Below are positions 1 through 10,160 of a stretch of 64,000 nucleotides of DNA, in pieces. The notes under the pieces are model-generated. The model was not told the origin of the DNA. It saw only the letters and a list, made by a program, of their open reading frames with translations, and made no database searches. The stretch is from contig CM055095.1 in assembly GCA_029204225.1 (NCBI GenBank), forward strand, positions 43,489,184 through 43,553,183, read 5' to 3'. The DNA comes from Diphasiastrum complanatum (lineage: Eukaryota; Streptophyta; Lycopodiopsida; Lycopodiales; Lycopodiaceae). The position numbers and the translations under genes are program-made. Each line of letters begins with the position of its first letter. Positions within the stretch are counted from its first letter, which is position 1.

Positions 1-863
1 AACACGGACACGCCTCAACAAAATGGAGTCGCGGAAAGAAAGAACCGGTCTATAGTGGAAATTGCGACGAGTATGCTCAAGAGTAAAGACCTACAAAGAT
101 TGTAGAGAATTGGACTCCAGAGGAAGCTTACATGGGTCGAAAACCAGATGTAAGTCATCTGAGAGTGTTTGGTAGTATTGCTTATGCTCACATACCTAAG
201 GATTCCAGGAGCAAATTGGATATTCCTTGGATATGATAGTCAAGAGAAGGGATACAAGTTGTATGACTTGGAGGGTAAGAAAGTCATCATAAGTAGGGAT
301 GTAATCTTTGATGAGGAGGCAACTCATAAAGATACAGAGATACCTTATGATAGGAATCAAGATGGAGGAATCCCTATATTGAATGACGAGTTATTACAGG
401 AGCCTGAATTGACACATGTATCGCCTGCGCCAATCCAAGTACCTAGAGTGACCTTGGTTGAGAAAGGAAAGAGGAAGGAGAGATCAAGTATATGGGATAT
501 TTTTTCACCTCCTACTTCACTAGGCAGGAAGCATCCTACATCAGAAGATAGAAGATTGCCTAGATGTTACTATAAAACTATCAAGGATAGTGTCATTATG
601 GAACTAGGAGATCGGCTAGGCTTGAAAAGCAACAGGAAGATCAGGATCGACAAGAGGATCGACAAGAAGATCATCATGAAGATCAAGATTGACAAGAAGA
701 TCATCACGAAGATGGGGATGTACATTTTGCATATATGGCCACAATATTGGAAACCAAGGATCCATCTACTTTCAGAGAGGCTGAAAAAGAGTATTTGGAA
801 GAAAGCTATGGATGAGGAGTACGACTCAATCATGAAGAACAAGACTTGGAGACTTGTTTGATT
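1..863 (+). pseudogene. Ty1/copia integrase C-terminal part, degenerate
   Basis: This is the tail of a Ty1/copia integrase. The opening bases encode the family hallmark TPQQNGVAERKN, the end of the integrase catalytic core that inserts retrotransposon DNA. Around 109-215 a different frame encodes GRKPDVSHLRVFGS, and from about 215 the frame shifts again into FLGYDSQEKGYKLYDL, the usual copia C-terminal integrase motif. A charged linker then leads toward the reverse transcriptase. At least two frameshifts and a short deletion near 105 make it non-functional. The protease, gag and the 5' part of the integrase lie outside the window, so the element runs in from the left edge. The family assignment is firm; exact frame-change points are approximate. 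Confidence 0.85.
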
Positions 864-1955
864 ACCTACAGGTAAAAAGGCCATTGGATGCAAGTGGGTC
901 TATAGAACTAAGTACAAATCAGATGGTTCTATAGATAAACATAAGGCAAAATTGGTGGCAAAAGGTCATGCTCAATAGGAAGGGATTGACTATGAAGAAA
1001 CTTTTGCACCAATTGCTAAGTCTACTACTATAGAGTGCATTTTTGAATGGATTTCTAGAGGAGGATGTCTACATGGAGTAGCCAGATAAATACATAGTAG
1101 CAGGACATGAAGACAAGGTTTGCAAGTTGGACAAGGCAATATATGGACTTAAGCAGGCACCTAGGGCGTGGTACACAAGGATTGACACATGCTTTGAGGA
1201 GCTTGGCTTTCAGAGGAGTAGTTCGGAGCATACACTTTATGTTTTGATTAGGGATGTTCATATTGTGATTGTAGTGATGTATGTGGATGATCTTGTTATT
1301 ACAGGATTAGATCATGGTGTGATTCAGGTTATCAAGAAAGATCTCTCATCGAAGTTTGACATGAAAGATCTTGGTTCACTACAATATTTTCTTGGGATTG
1401 AGGTATGGAGAGTAGCACAGGGGTTATTTATTTCTCAATCTAAGTATCCTCATGAACTCCTTGAAAAGTTCATTGTTGGAAGCTTAATCTATCTAACTAC
1501 GATGAGACCAGATATTGCTTATGTTGTGAGTATGGTTAGTCAGTTTATGGCTAAGTCTAAGCAGATTCATTGGAGAGCTGCTAAGCGAATATTCAGATAT
1601 ATCCAGGGTACATTGAGTTTTGGTATTCTCTATGGGAGACAGGATGATTTGAAGTTCCAGGGATATGTGGCCGCTGATTGGGCTGGAGATGTGGAAGACC
1701 GAAGATCTACTACAGGGTATGCTTTTAGTCTTGGGTTTGTTGCTATCTCTTCAAAGAAGCAGCATACTATTGATTATCATCCACAGAGGCAGAATACCAA
1801 GCTACTACGAGTGCGGCAAGTGGCACATTGAAGTACAACAATACTTCATCAGAGAGAAGATTCAGAGTGGTGGAGCTTATCTATTGTCCTACGGAAGAGC
1901 AAGTTGCAGATACCTTTACCAAAGGACTTGGCAAAGAAAAATTTCAGAAGTTTAG
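846..1955 (+). pseudogene. Ty1/copia reverse transcriptase-RNase H, degenerate
   Basis: This is the reverse transcriptase and RNase H part of the same copia element. The 880-1010 segment encodes the fingers region (CKWVYRTKYKSDG, then ETFAPIAK) with an internal stop. The longest open stretch, 1127-1831, carries KQAPRAWY, the catalytic MYVDDLV motif and KDLGSLQYFLGIEV. A deletion then joins ELLEKF directly to GSLIYLTTMRPDIA, removing the connection domain. The RNase H part shows AADWAGDVEDRRSTTGY. A third frame ends in EEQVADTFTKGL, the normal copia pol terminus, just before the LTR. Frameshifts, a stop and the internal deletion show it is a relic. Confidence 0.9.
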
Positions 1956-2001
1956 GGAACTTCTAGGAGTAATAGATAACAAAGTAAACATTAAGGAGGA
2001 G

Positions 2002-2400
2002 TGTTAGGAATTAATGTTTATTTGGTACCCCTTAGTGTGAGTTTGGCCATGCCTGTGTGCTATTATAGGGGCCATTACGATCTATAGTAAATTCGTTTTT
2101 TATTGCTTATGCATGTAGGTGGGCACACTACTATTAGATTAGGACTTATTTTATTACTTAGAAATACATCTTGGGTCTTTACCCAATATAGGTAGTAATT
2201 AACTAGTTACTGACCTCAGAATTTGCAAGTATATGTTTGTGCAAGACAACATTGCAAGTGGAAATCCATGGAGAAGTCTCTTCTAGAGTGGCCAACGATT
2301 TTTGTCATGCAATCGTGGTGGATGATCAGGAAAAAACATCTACAATCTTGTCTTCTTTTTGCAATTACTAGAACTCATAATGAAAGTCATGTTTAAGTAA
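2002..2400 (+). repeat. Probable 3' LTR of the copia element (right end uncertain)
   Basis: After the end of pol comes a short purine-rich stretch (aaggaggag) that fits a polypurine tract. It is followed at 2002 by TGTTAGGAATTAATG, the typical start of a copia LTR. No coding sequence follows for about 580 bases. I could not fix the right boundary because the second LTR lies outside the window; the end given is a guess. Confidence 0.55.
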
Positions 2401-2589
2401 ATGAGAGGAAGTAATTAAATGAGAGAGAAGAGGTTTCTGAATGATCTTAAAGTTCATCATCTGAAATTTTTCCAAACAATTTACCTTTTGGTCTTGTCCT
2501 TGTTATATTGAGCATGGTATAGAGATAACATTTGATAGTCAATTAAAGAAGATGAAGAGGGTAAAAAACGACTTACTGAATACGTAGAG

Positions 2590-3745
2590 AAGGTTGGATT
2601 GAATCTAGTACTTCTTCTTTGAAACACCTATTTCATTGGTACAAAAGAAGGATGGGCCCGTTCACTTCCGTGTGGATTGCAGGGGGCCTTAATAAAATCA
2701 CCATAAGAGATTCTTATCCTATTCCTATGATTGATGACTTGATTGACATGATGAAGGGTGCTTGTTACTTCGTCAAGATAGACCTGAGAAGTGGTACCAT
2801 CAAATTCGTATCAAAGGAAGAGGATGTTACTTCTTTAAGATGGCCTTGAGAAGTGGATACCATCAAGTGGATGTTCATAACAAAACTTTTAAGACATGGT
2901 ATGGACATATGCTAACAAATGCGCTACGGATGACGAATGATATCTTTTGGCCATACTTTGAGAAGTTTTTGGTTATATATTTGGATGATAAACTTATTTT
3001 AGTAAGCCGTTGTGCGAGCGTATGTCACATTTGTGAACACTGTTGCAGGTCTTATCAGCTACAAATTGTATGCTAAGAAAGAAATCCAAGTTCGGGAGGT
3101 AGAATAGTTGGGCCATTTGATCTCTAAGAATGAAGTGTACATGGATCCATGGCAAGTGGACGTGATTTCAATCGGCCTACACTTTGCACTACTCGAGAGG
3201 TAAAGTCATTCCTTGGGTTGCTGAGGACGGGAGCAAGAGGCTTTAGATGGACTCAAGCATGCAAGTGCTACTTTGCCCTAATGTTGCAAATAGTGGATCC
3301 AAATGCACCATTAACTATGGAAAAAAACGTGTAACATAGATGTGGGTGTTGTGTTAAAAGCTAGGGTGGGTGACCTAGGGCCTTTTTGAGTAAGATATAT
3401 GATAGGTTGTAAATGAATTGGCCAACTCGTGATAAAGAGTTGTTTGCAATTATTTATGCTCTGAGGGCTTGGCAACACTACTTGTATGATGCTGTGTTCT
3501 TTTTTTTCCATTGATCATTAGACTTTAAAGTTTCTGTGCCATCCATCAGATTGAAGGATTGAAAAGGTTGTTGGGTGGAGCTTATTCAAAACTTTCATAT
3601 GTGAAATAAGTATAAACCTGGTAGCCATAATAAGGTGGCGGATGCCTTGTCTCAAATATGCAATTCATTGATATATCTGGACATAAGGAGTGAGACCTTC
3701 TTGATCAGATCATGGAAGCCTATCCCAGGGATGAATATGCCATCA
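2590..3745 (+). pseudogene. Ty3/gypsy reverse transcriptase-RNase H remnant
   Basis: This is a decayed Ty3/gypsy pol fragment. The 2690-2810 segment encodes LNKITIRDSYPIPMIDDL and YFVKIDLRSG, the palm motifs of Ty3/gypsy reverse transcriptase. A second, diverged copy of the KxxLRSGYHQ motif follows at about 2835, so part of the palm appears twice. At 2970-3000 there is FLVIYLDDKLI, the catalytic box. TREVKSFLGLL at 3190 is the connection region. The RNase H remnant shows NWPTRDKELFAIIYALRAWQ (3415-3475) and KPGSHNKVADALSQ (3615-3655). Many frame changes and stops are present. No LTR, gag or integrase was recognised, and a hAT-like element abuts it at 3794. Confidence 0.85.
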
Positions 3746-3793
3746 AGCTTTCCAAGGTTACATGCCGGTTCGAATTGGCCAACCGATTCGAAC

Positions 3794-4522
3794 CATAGTT
3801 GCACAGAATCGCGTTTCTGGGAGGAGACATTTCGGAAACCGCGTTTTTTGAGAAACGCGTTTCTCCTCCCAGAATCGCAAAAAAAAAAAAAAAAAAAAAA
3901 AAGTTATTATTATTTTTTTTTTTTGGAAAAATAGCTTATGGCTGAAATTTTTTTTAAGGGATCAATGGTCAAACGAGCGTTTTGCCTCTCAGAAGTGCAG
4001 TAGATGGGGCACAAATAGATCTTATTTTCAATAGCTATTTGGTTGTTATTTGCTCTGGTTTTCAATAAATGCTTAGGGGGTTCAGGGGGCGGTAGCCCCC
4101 CGGTGGGGAGTTTGTGGGGCAACGCCCCTTAACGGCAGGGTCCGGGGGCTGCCGGTAGACCCCGGCCCCGACGGTAAGGCCTCTTCATGACTTGGCCTTC
4201 CACTCCTTGAGTGAAAACACACTTACTGGGACCATCTGTGATCGACACAGACATGCTAGAGGTCAGTTTTGAATTTTTATCCTTGACAGAACCCAACATG
4301 GATTAATGCACCTGAACTGGACCATCCTGCACCCGAAACAGTCGGCAAATTACACGATAATTATGCTCTTAATTAGAGCTTTCATTTGATACCCATATTG
4401 CCCAAACAAAAAACCCAATTTTTTTTTTTAAAAAAAACGTTTCTGGAATTTTTTCAAAAATTTCCGAAACGCGTTTCTGAACGCGATTCTGAAACGCGTT
4501 TCAAAAACGCAGTGCAACTATG
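3794..4522. mobile_element. Non-autonomous hAT-like element with 8-bp target duplication
   Basis: The element begins CATAGTTGCAC at 3794 and ends with the exact reverse complement GTGCAACTATG at 4522. It is flanked by ATTCGAAC (3786-3793) and ATTCGAAT (4523-4530), an 8-bp target duplication with one mismatch, as expected for hAT insertions. Both subterminal regions carry repeated GAAACGCGTTTC-like palindromes, probably the transposase-binding sites. The interior is non-coding, with an A-run at 3880-3902 and a GC-rich block at 4071-4180. The termini resemble those of the complete hAT element at 19945-23170, which could have mobilised it. Confidence 0.75.
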
Positions 4523-4925
4523 ATTCGAATCGAGCTAGCTCGGTTTGAATTGGGAAAAGGTTCTTGTTTTCTTTTTTTTTTGTTTATTTTCCTACTGGGG
4601 GGATTTTATTTGAATTTTGTGGCATGTGGGGACTAGTAACTTAGTATCAAAGTTGCAAGCCATGATCCGGAACGCGTTCCGGATTGCGTTCCGGGAATTC
4701 CCATTAGGGTTTCTCGGAATTTTTTAAATTTTTTTTTTTTTTAATGCCAATATGGGTATCAAATGAAAGGTTTTTTCAAGGGCAATTCATTTATCAAGTT
4801 TGCCATCAATTTTAGGACCATTGTCGTCCATTAACTTATTTTTCACTGTTATATCATTTTGTACACTTACCAGTATTGTGTGAAATGAAATCATGTGCAA
4901 AGCAAAGCATTGAGAGCATATTGAA

Positions 4926-4929
<4 letters not shown>

Positions 4930-4968
<39 letters not shown>
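4930..4968. repeat. (CT)n microsatellite left of a LINE tail
   Basis: A pure CT dinucleotide run of about 39 bases immediately precedes the LINE 3'-end fragment. Confidence 0.95.
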
Positions 4969-4969
<1 letters not shown>

Positions 4970-5073
4970 GTAAATAAGTCCGTATGCGGACAATGCTCCT
5001 CACCTTTTGTACTCTCTTTTGTCTTATGTACCTTTGGGTACCAAAAGGCGTTAATAATAATAATTCTAATTCT

Positions 5074-5076
<3 letters not shown>
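4969..5076 (+). mobile_element. 5'-truncated LINE: 3' tail only, with hairpin
   Basis: This is roughly 108 bases of LINE 3'-terminal sequence. It contains the family signature CTTAT followed by a hairpin at 5028-5041 (stem GTACC/GGTAC, loop TTTG), then GTTAATAATAATAATT and an abrupt change into (CT)n. The same order of elements ends the LINE copies near 11360, 11550 and 24760. It sits between two CT arrays. Confidence 0.7.

Positions 5077-5159
<83 letters not shown>
5077..5159. repeat. (CT)n microsatellite right of a LINE tail
   Basis: About 83 bases of CT repeat directly follow the LINE tail. On the minus strand it gives an artefactual Arg-Glu repeat reading frame. Confidence 0.95.
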
Positions 5160-5162
<3 letters not shown>

Positions 5163-5647
5163 AAGTTTGTAGAAATTAGCATGTATTAAAAAATTTGAAA
5201 TTTTTTTCGCGTTCCGGGATAGCTTTTTTTGGTCCCGAAACGCGAGCGATCCGGAACGTGCGATTCGGATCGAAATCCTTTTGGATCGCGATTCGCTGCA
5301 ACTCAGCAAGTTAGTATTAAGTAAGTTCTAACATTAAATAGGTTACATTGGAAGTCATCGAGATGAGCGTTACTGTTTGAGTCTTGACAAATGAGCAATT
5401 CTCTAATAGTAACTTCTATAGGGTTCCAAACCTCTAGTATGATGAGCATTCTCCACTTTTAATTCCACATGTTTTTCAAGATCCAAATAGCTCTCCAATC
5501 TGTTCCCACTCTGCTTTTGAGTGCAGGTTGGTAGTCTTCATCGCTTCGTTCTAACTTCTTCCACTGCATAAGTTCTCATGGATAATCGTCTTTTTGCACA
5601 TGCCACATCTTTGAAACAAGATGGTAGCCTTTGAATCCTAGTTGGAA

Positions 5648-6057
5648 GGAACATCTAATGCAAGCCATGAGTTTAGATAGTTCTCTAAATGCAGAACATG
5701 CAGTAGCCCGAATCCTTTCCTTCTTAGGAAAATATCCCCAAACACTAGATATATTTGTCAGCTTTCTTCATAGGGTGCCTAAGCAGTGATAGAGTTTGCA
5801 TTGGACCACATATATTTGAGTGAACAACATCTAGAATATCTTTTGAGCAATCTTTGTCAGCATCCTTGTCTACAGTCTCTGTCAGCTATCATGAACAGAA
5901 AGCATTTGGGGTATACATGGAAGAAAGATCCAACTAGGCACCCTATGACAAATATATCTAGTGTTTGGGGTTATTTTTCTTAGAAGGAAAGAATTTTGGC
6001 TACTGCATGCTGTGCATTTGGGGAACTATCTAAACTCATAGCTTGCATTAGATGTGT
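5648..6057. repeat. Long inverted repeat, arms about 130 bp
   Basis: The left arm (about 5648-5782) and right arm (about 5933-6057) are inverted copies. They share, in opposite orientation, the CATCTAATGCAAGC end, AGTTTAGATAGTT, TTCTTAGGAAAA/TTTTTCTTAGAA, CAAACACTAGATATATTTGTC and ATAGGGTGCC. The arms match well apart from a 10-base insertion and scattered differences. The loop is about 150 bases. A transcript would fold into a long hairpin. No family was recognised; it could be a foldback element or an inverted duplication. Confidence 0.8.
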
Positions 6058-6992
6058 CACAATATGCTTAGGGTATATAGAGAGATTAGGTAGTCCTGTT
6101 GCTTGGTGTCCCTTGTTAGAAATAAATGACTATGCTAAAGTTAATCCATAGGTTACTTTGACCCAAAAGGTTGAGATTTGTGTAACCATGGGTATTTAGT
6201 TATTTAGGCCATGTTAAGTTTGTCTTAACTTCAGTTGGACCCAATTTTGGTCATGTAGTGACTCGTGGGTCCTTAGGGGTCTAATTTTGTTTAGGGGCCC
6301 TATCTTGACTTTTGGGGGTGCCCTACATTTAGTAAGTGGTTAAGCTTAGGGTTTGTTGGCACTTGGCCACATCCAGGTAGAGTACTTGTATGCTCATTGT
6401 GTATACCATGTTTACATTTTGCTAAGCATTGTTCTCCATTTTTTTGCTTGCATTACTGCTTTCTCTCTCTCCTTGAGGGCGCCTATCCTCTTCCCTCATT
6501 TGTTTTGTGGAGATTGTTTGATAGTTAGATCTTGGTGCCTTGGCTCTTGTTTTCCTTCATCCCTCTTGGATGGACATGCAAAAATCTTTTCCCCACCTTG
6601 AATCATGAACTAATTTCAAAATCTCCTTGTATTATGTCATAGATTCAACTTTCAAGATTGAGGACTCTCATGAGCATTGAGTCATCCAAGGTAAAAGGTT
6701 TGAATAGGTTTCAGAATTTTTTAATAGGGTTGCAAGACATGAGAGTCAAGTTGCGACAACATCTTCGAGTAGAGTCTCTTGACACGTCACACCACTTGGC
6801 ATTGACCAGCATCGGTGAAGCAAAAAGCATTAGTTGTCAGGACTCAGACTTAAGTTGAAACTTGAAACTTGATTGATCATTGTAGTCATCCATAACTAGT
6901 CTACAACTTACCAGCCAGGTTAAAGGTTTATAGGGAGGTAGCTTTTAGTAAGTACTAAGTAGTAAGTTGTAACTATGCACTTGCAACTTTAG

Positions 6993-6993
<1 letters not shown>
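6058..6993. other. No gene recognised; possible solo-LTR start at 6114
   Basis: No coding similarity was seen. TGTTAGAAATAAATGAC at 6114 resembles the start of a copia-type LTR such as that at 2002, but no matching end or target duplication was found. The sequence just before 6994 leads directly into a (CT)n array. Confidence 0.3.

Positions 6994-7047
<54 letters not shown>
6994..7047. repeat. (CT)n microsatellite at the 5' edge of a LINE
   Basis: A CT run of about 54 bases ends exactly where the LINE ORF1 reading frame begins. Confidence 0.95.
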
Positions 7048-7049
<2 letters not shown>

Positions 7050-7865
7050 GCTCGCCACGCCACTCCGGAGAACATCTCCTCCTTAAATGAATACATCTCT
7101 AAGCAATTTGCAAATGTTCTCTCTCAACTTACTGAACTACGTGCGGATCTGCTTACAAAGGCTGCCAAGATTGGTGCCCAGTAGGCTGAAATCACTTCTC
7201 TTCGTGCGGAGCTTGGTGCTTTGTAGGGCAACACAAGTAAAGTTGAGGATGCTAAAGCTTCTATCGGTAAGATCCACCACCTTGAGCGCCAATTTCATGA
7301 CACTATTGAGAGTGCTAGTCGCATCCATGTGCTTGAACAATGTCTTCATGAAACTGTGGAACATGTCCAGAAGATCCCTCCTCTTGAGAAAGAGGTCCGT
7401 GAGACCACATCATGGACTTCTACATTTAAATCCTCCACCGCCACTCCATCTTCTGCAAGCCCCTCCTTGGACTCCACGGTACAAGGCGTCCTGGCAGAAC
7501 AACAACGCCGAGATGGTAAGAAGTTAAAATTGCGGTTGCGGGGTCTTCCTACCGAGGGTACAACATTGCATCAGGTTACATCTTTGTTTACATCGCGCAT
7601 GGGACTATCTCTTCCAGGCATCCAGTACGCTTGGCAACTCAAGACTGATCCCAAGGTTTTATTTGTCAAATTCAAAACTCTGCAAGACTGGCAGGCGGTT
7701 CTTCGGGCGCGTCGCACTCTCCGCGTCTCTCACGTTTACGTTGATGATGATCTTACTCACTGCCAATGGTTACAGCGCAAATCCATCATTCAAGAAGCAA
7801 GGGCAAAACAACAGCGGGTGGTCTTCACAAATGGCAGCCCGCGCTTTTTCTCTGAGAAGCAATAA
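7050..7865 (+). pseudogene. LINE ORF1 (coiled-coil RNA-binding protein), two stops
   Basis: One frame runs from the CT array at 7047 to the stop at 7865 and is broken by two TAG codons (near 7183 and 7225). The N-terminal half is a heptad-rich, Leu/Ala/Glu coiled coil (for example SQLTELRADLLTKAAK), followed by a Ser/Thr/Pro linker. The C-terminal half carries KLKLRLRGLP and an alternating hydrophobic domain with VLFVKFKTLQDW, like the nucleic-acid-binding ORF1 proteins of plant LINEs. A related module is found at 13676-13940. ORF1 proteins package LINE RNA. The endonuclease follows at once, so this is the 5' half of one LINE copy. Confidence 0.7.
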
Positions 7866-8436
7866 GAAGTTGGGGTATTCGGGCGTGGGAGCAGCCCGAT
7901 AACCCCTGCCAGCGTCACTTTTGGTTTTTGGAACTACGGCAACCTCTCTATATCTTCTACGGCTGTGGACCTAGATCAATATCTGCGCTCGGGGCATGTT
8001 TTCTTCTTTGTTGAGACACATGAATCTCCTACTCACCCACTCCCACCTATCTCTGGTTACCAGTGGCTCTCAGCCCCCCGTTCTATGCTTCAGGGCCATC
8101 TTCTTTGTGCTTCTGGAGGTGTGGTGTGTCTGTATCAATCTCTCCATACTCCTTTTGTTCGCATGCTTTCTTCGGACAGTTATGGTAGATTCTTGTGGCT
8201 TTCTCTCAGTGCTTGTTTTTTTGGGATTGGATAGAGATTTGTATGTCGCAGTCTGCTACTTTGCTCCTCAGACTTCGGTGTTTACGGATTTGGGAGGAGA
8301 TCCATTTCAGACCCTTGCCGATGATATTGCTCGCCTTTCCATACGTGGTTACATCTTGCTTGTTGGAGACTTTAATGCTCGCACAAGTACCAGCCAAACA
8401 CACTTTTATGAGGAGCCAATCAGAGGTGTCGTTTGA
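7866..8436 (+). pseudogene. LINE APE-type endonuclease domain, frameshifted
   Basis: This is the N-terminal apurinic-type endonuclease of LINE ORF2, which nicks the target DNA. Motifs in order are TFGFWNYGNL (start of the fold), FFVETHES (the ET metal-binding motif), ASGGVVCLYQ, then after a frameshift near 8220 YVAVCYFAP and LLVGDFNAR (the GDFN catalytic motif, about 8360). The domain stops near 8436, where a minisatellite and unrelated sequence begin. The missing reverse transcriptase may be the portion that resumes around 10160. Confidence 0.75.
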
Positions 8437-8462
8437 AAGTTCCGTGGTCTGGCATGGAGATG

Positions 8463-8760
8463 GTCGGTTGAGATGGTGAGGAACCCCGTCGGTCGAGATT
8501 GGACCCAGAACCGTCGGTCGAGATCTGATCGAAACCCGTCGGTCGAGATCTGACGCGAACCCGTCGGTCGAGATCTGACGCGAACCCGTCGGTCGAGATT
8601 TGAAAAAAAAGCGTCGGTTGAGAGTTGAAAAAAAGCTTCGGTTGAGATTTGAAAAAAAAAGCGTCGGTTGAGCAAAGCGTCGGTTGAGATATGAAGGAAA
8701 GCGTCGGCTGAGATATGAAGGAAAGCGTCGGCTGAGATATGAAGGAAATGGAGCGTGACG
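8463..8760. repeat. Minisatellite, about 25-bp unit (GTCGGTCGAGAT...), about 12 copies
   Basis: Tandem units begin GTCGGTCGAGAT or GTCGGTTGAGAT and end in GAACCC or GAAAAAAAGC or GAAGGAAAGC. The array changes gradually from a GC-rich variant on the left to a GAAAAAA and then GAAGGAAA variant on the right, with one shortened unit near 8670. On the minus strand it yields a repetitive Arg/Ser-rich frame that I do not regard as a gene. Confidence 0.85.
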
Positions 8761-10160
8761 GGGCGGCTGAAGGAGTGTAGTTGATGGGTGTGGGCTCTGG
8801 TTTTGCAGTTTGATACTAAAGCAAGTCTGATCACAAATGGATTGGCCAGCAGTGCATTTGTGTTTGCAGTTGTTGTGGCTTGCTGGTTGGTTTGCAGGTT
8901 CAGGTGCAAGCAAGTTGGTTTTCAGACGGATTTGCAAGCAAGTCTATTTGCCTGTGGTTGTTGTTTCTTGCAGGTCATTTTGCAGGTAGGGTAGTTCGTT
9001 TGCAAGGTAGACTGCAGATGAGAGCTGTTATGGATCTGTTCAAGAACACTGTTGCAGTAGGTATGGGTTTATGAGGTGTGGAGTTCAAGCAGCAACAGTG
9101 CCAAATGTTGATAGGTTCTCTGTCTTAGAATCTGTTAACTAGTCCTTCTTTGTTTCTTTCTTCTTCTGCCTATCAGCAGAGACTGTGGGCACTTCTTGAG
9201 ATTACCTTTCTTGTTTTAAGGCCCAGATCAGGCAGAAGGGACTGAATATCGATGTAGTATTGTCCTGCCTGTCAGAGGACATCCGGATGGGTCACTCTTG
9301 AACTGAATGCACATGCATAATCAACCAAAATGCAAGCCAATGCGTTCAACAAATGATCTACGTTACTGCTCAGTTGAACAATGATGGATTCCTACTTCTA
9401 CTTTGCTGCAAAATGAACTAAAATCAGATCCTACACTACTCTACTTGCATAAACTGACAAAACAAGAAACAAGAACTAATCTACAGCATGTTAGAAGTCC
9501 AAGAATCAAGAAACCAACCAGTCTTTTGATTCTTGGACATCCCAAGAACATCAAGAACTAGAATGTTAGAGAATATGCAAGATTTATGCCACATTTCTAG
9601 CCTATCTACTTTACTTGAATGCTGGCTCCTACATTAATCCACAAGAAAACATGAATCTAATCCACAACTAGGAAAGCAAGAAAACTAATCCACTCTAAAT
9701 CCACAACCACACACAATATGAATGGAAAGGCATGATCATAGGGGCATCACTCAAGAAAACCATCATGATCAAGGAGCTCAATGGATGCATCTAACTCATG
9801 GAGGCTCTTCTCATTTTAGCATGGAGTTGATACAATACACAAAAAGCTCCTCTTCACAAAGAGGGAGTCTCTTAAATAAGCAAGAGAGCTCCTTAGGTGG
9901 CATCCTAGTGGAATTTCCACATTTCACAAATTACAAGTGGAATAATGCTCTCCACTAGAGGTCACCATCAAAAGGTGGCTCACTCTACTTTCTTTAAGAG
10001 GGGTCTACTTGCATTTATTACATTTGCCTAGAAATACTAGCTCCTACATGGTCATTCCATCTTTCGGGATTCACCATGAGGCTTACACAGTTCTTGCTTG
10101 TCATTACTACTAGTATTCCTCGGCTCTCATACTCGGCTCTCAGTCTTCGTTCGTCTCATC
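8761..10160. other. Unidentified insertion between LINE halves, no gene seen
   Basis: No coding similarity was recognised. 8800-9010 has loosely repeated TTTGCAGG/CAAGCAAG words. A perfect 13-bp stem (GTCCAAGAATCAA with its complement) lies at 9497-9538. The stretch from about 9100 to 10160 has the base composition of an LTR or non-coding retroelement, but no boundaries or target duplication were found. Confidence 0.35.

Larger units (their letters stand above)
4648..5310. mobile_element. Second hAT-like element, GGAACGCGTTCC type, carrying a LINE tail
   Basis: The left end CAAAGTTGCAAGCC (4648) and the inverted right end (about 5290-5310, reading GAGTTGCAGCG on the minus strand) share the GTTGCA core of the neighbouring element. 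Subterminal sequences are full of GGAACGCGTTCC-like palindromes (4668-4700 and 5205-5270). Imperfect direct repeats of TTAGTAT flank it (4641-4647 and 5311-5317), but the exact boundary is ambiguous by 1-3 bases. No transposase is encoded. A truncated LINE 3' end with (CT)n on both sides interrupts it at 4930-5159. Confidence 0.6.

Noticed and set aside
4854-5309. 151-residue minus-strand frame rich in Arg-Glu repeats
   Set aside because: It is produced by reading through the (CT)n arrays; the ends fall in transposon termini and no protein family fits.
8463-8760. CRISPR-like array
   Set aside because: Units abut without unique spacers and the context is a plant retroelement.
8206-8937. Minus-strand frame with repeated SRPTGSRQISTDG-like units
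   Set aside because: It reflects the 25-bp minisatellite; unit lengths vary and break any consistent repeat protein, and no start or homologue is apparent.
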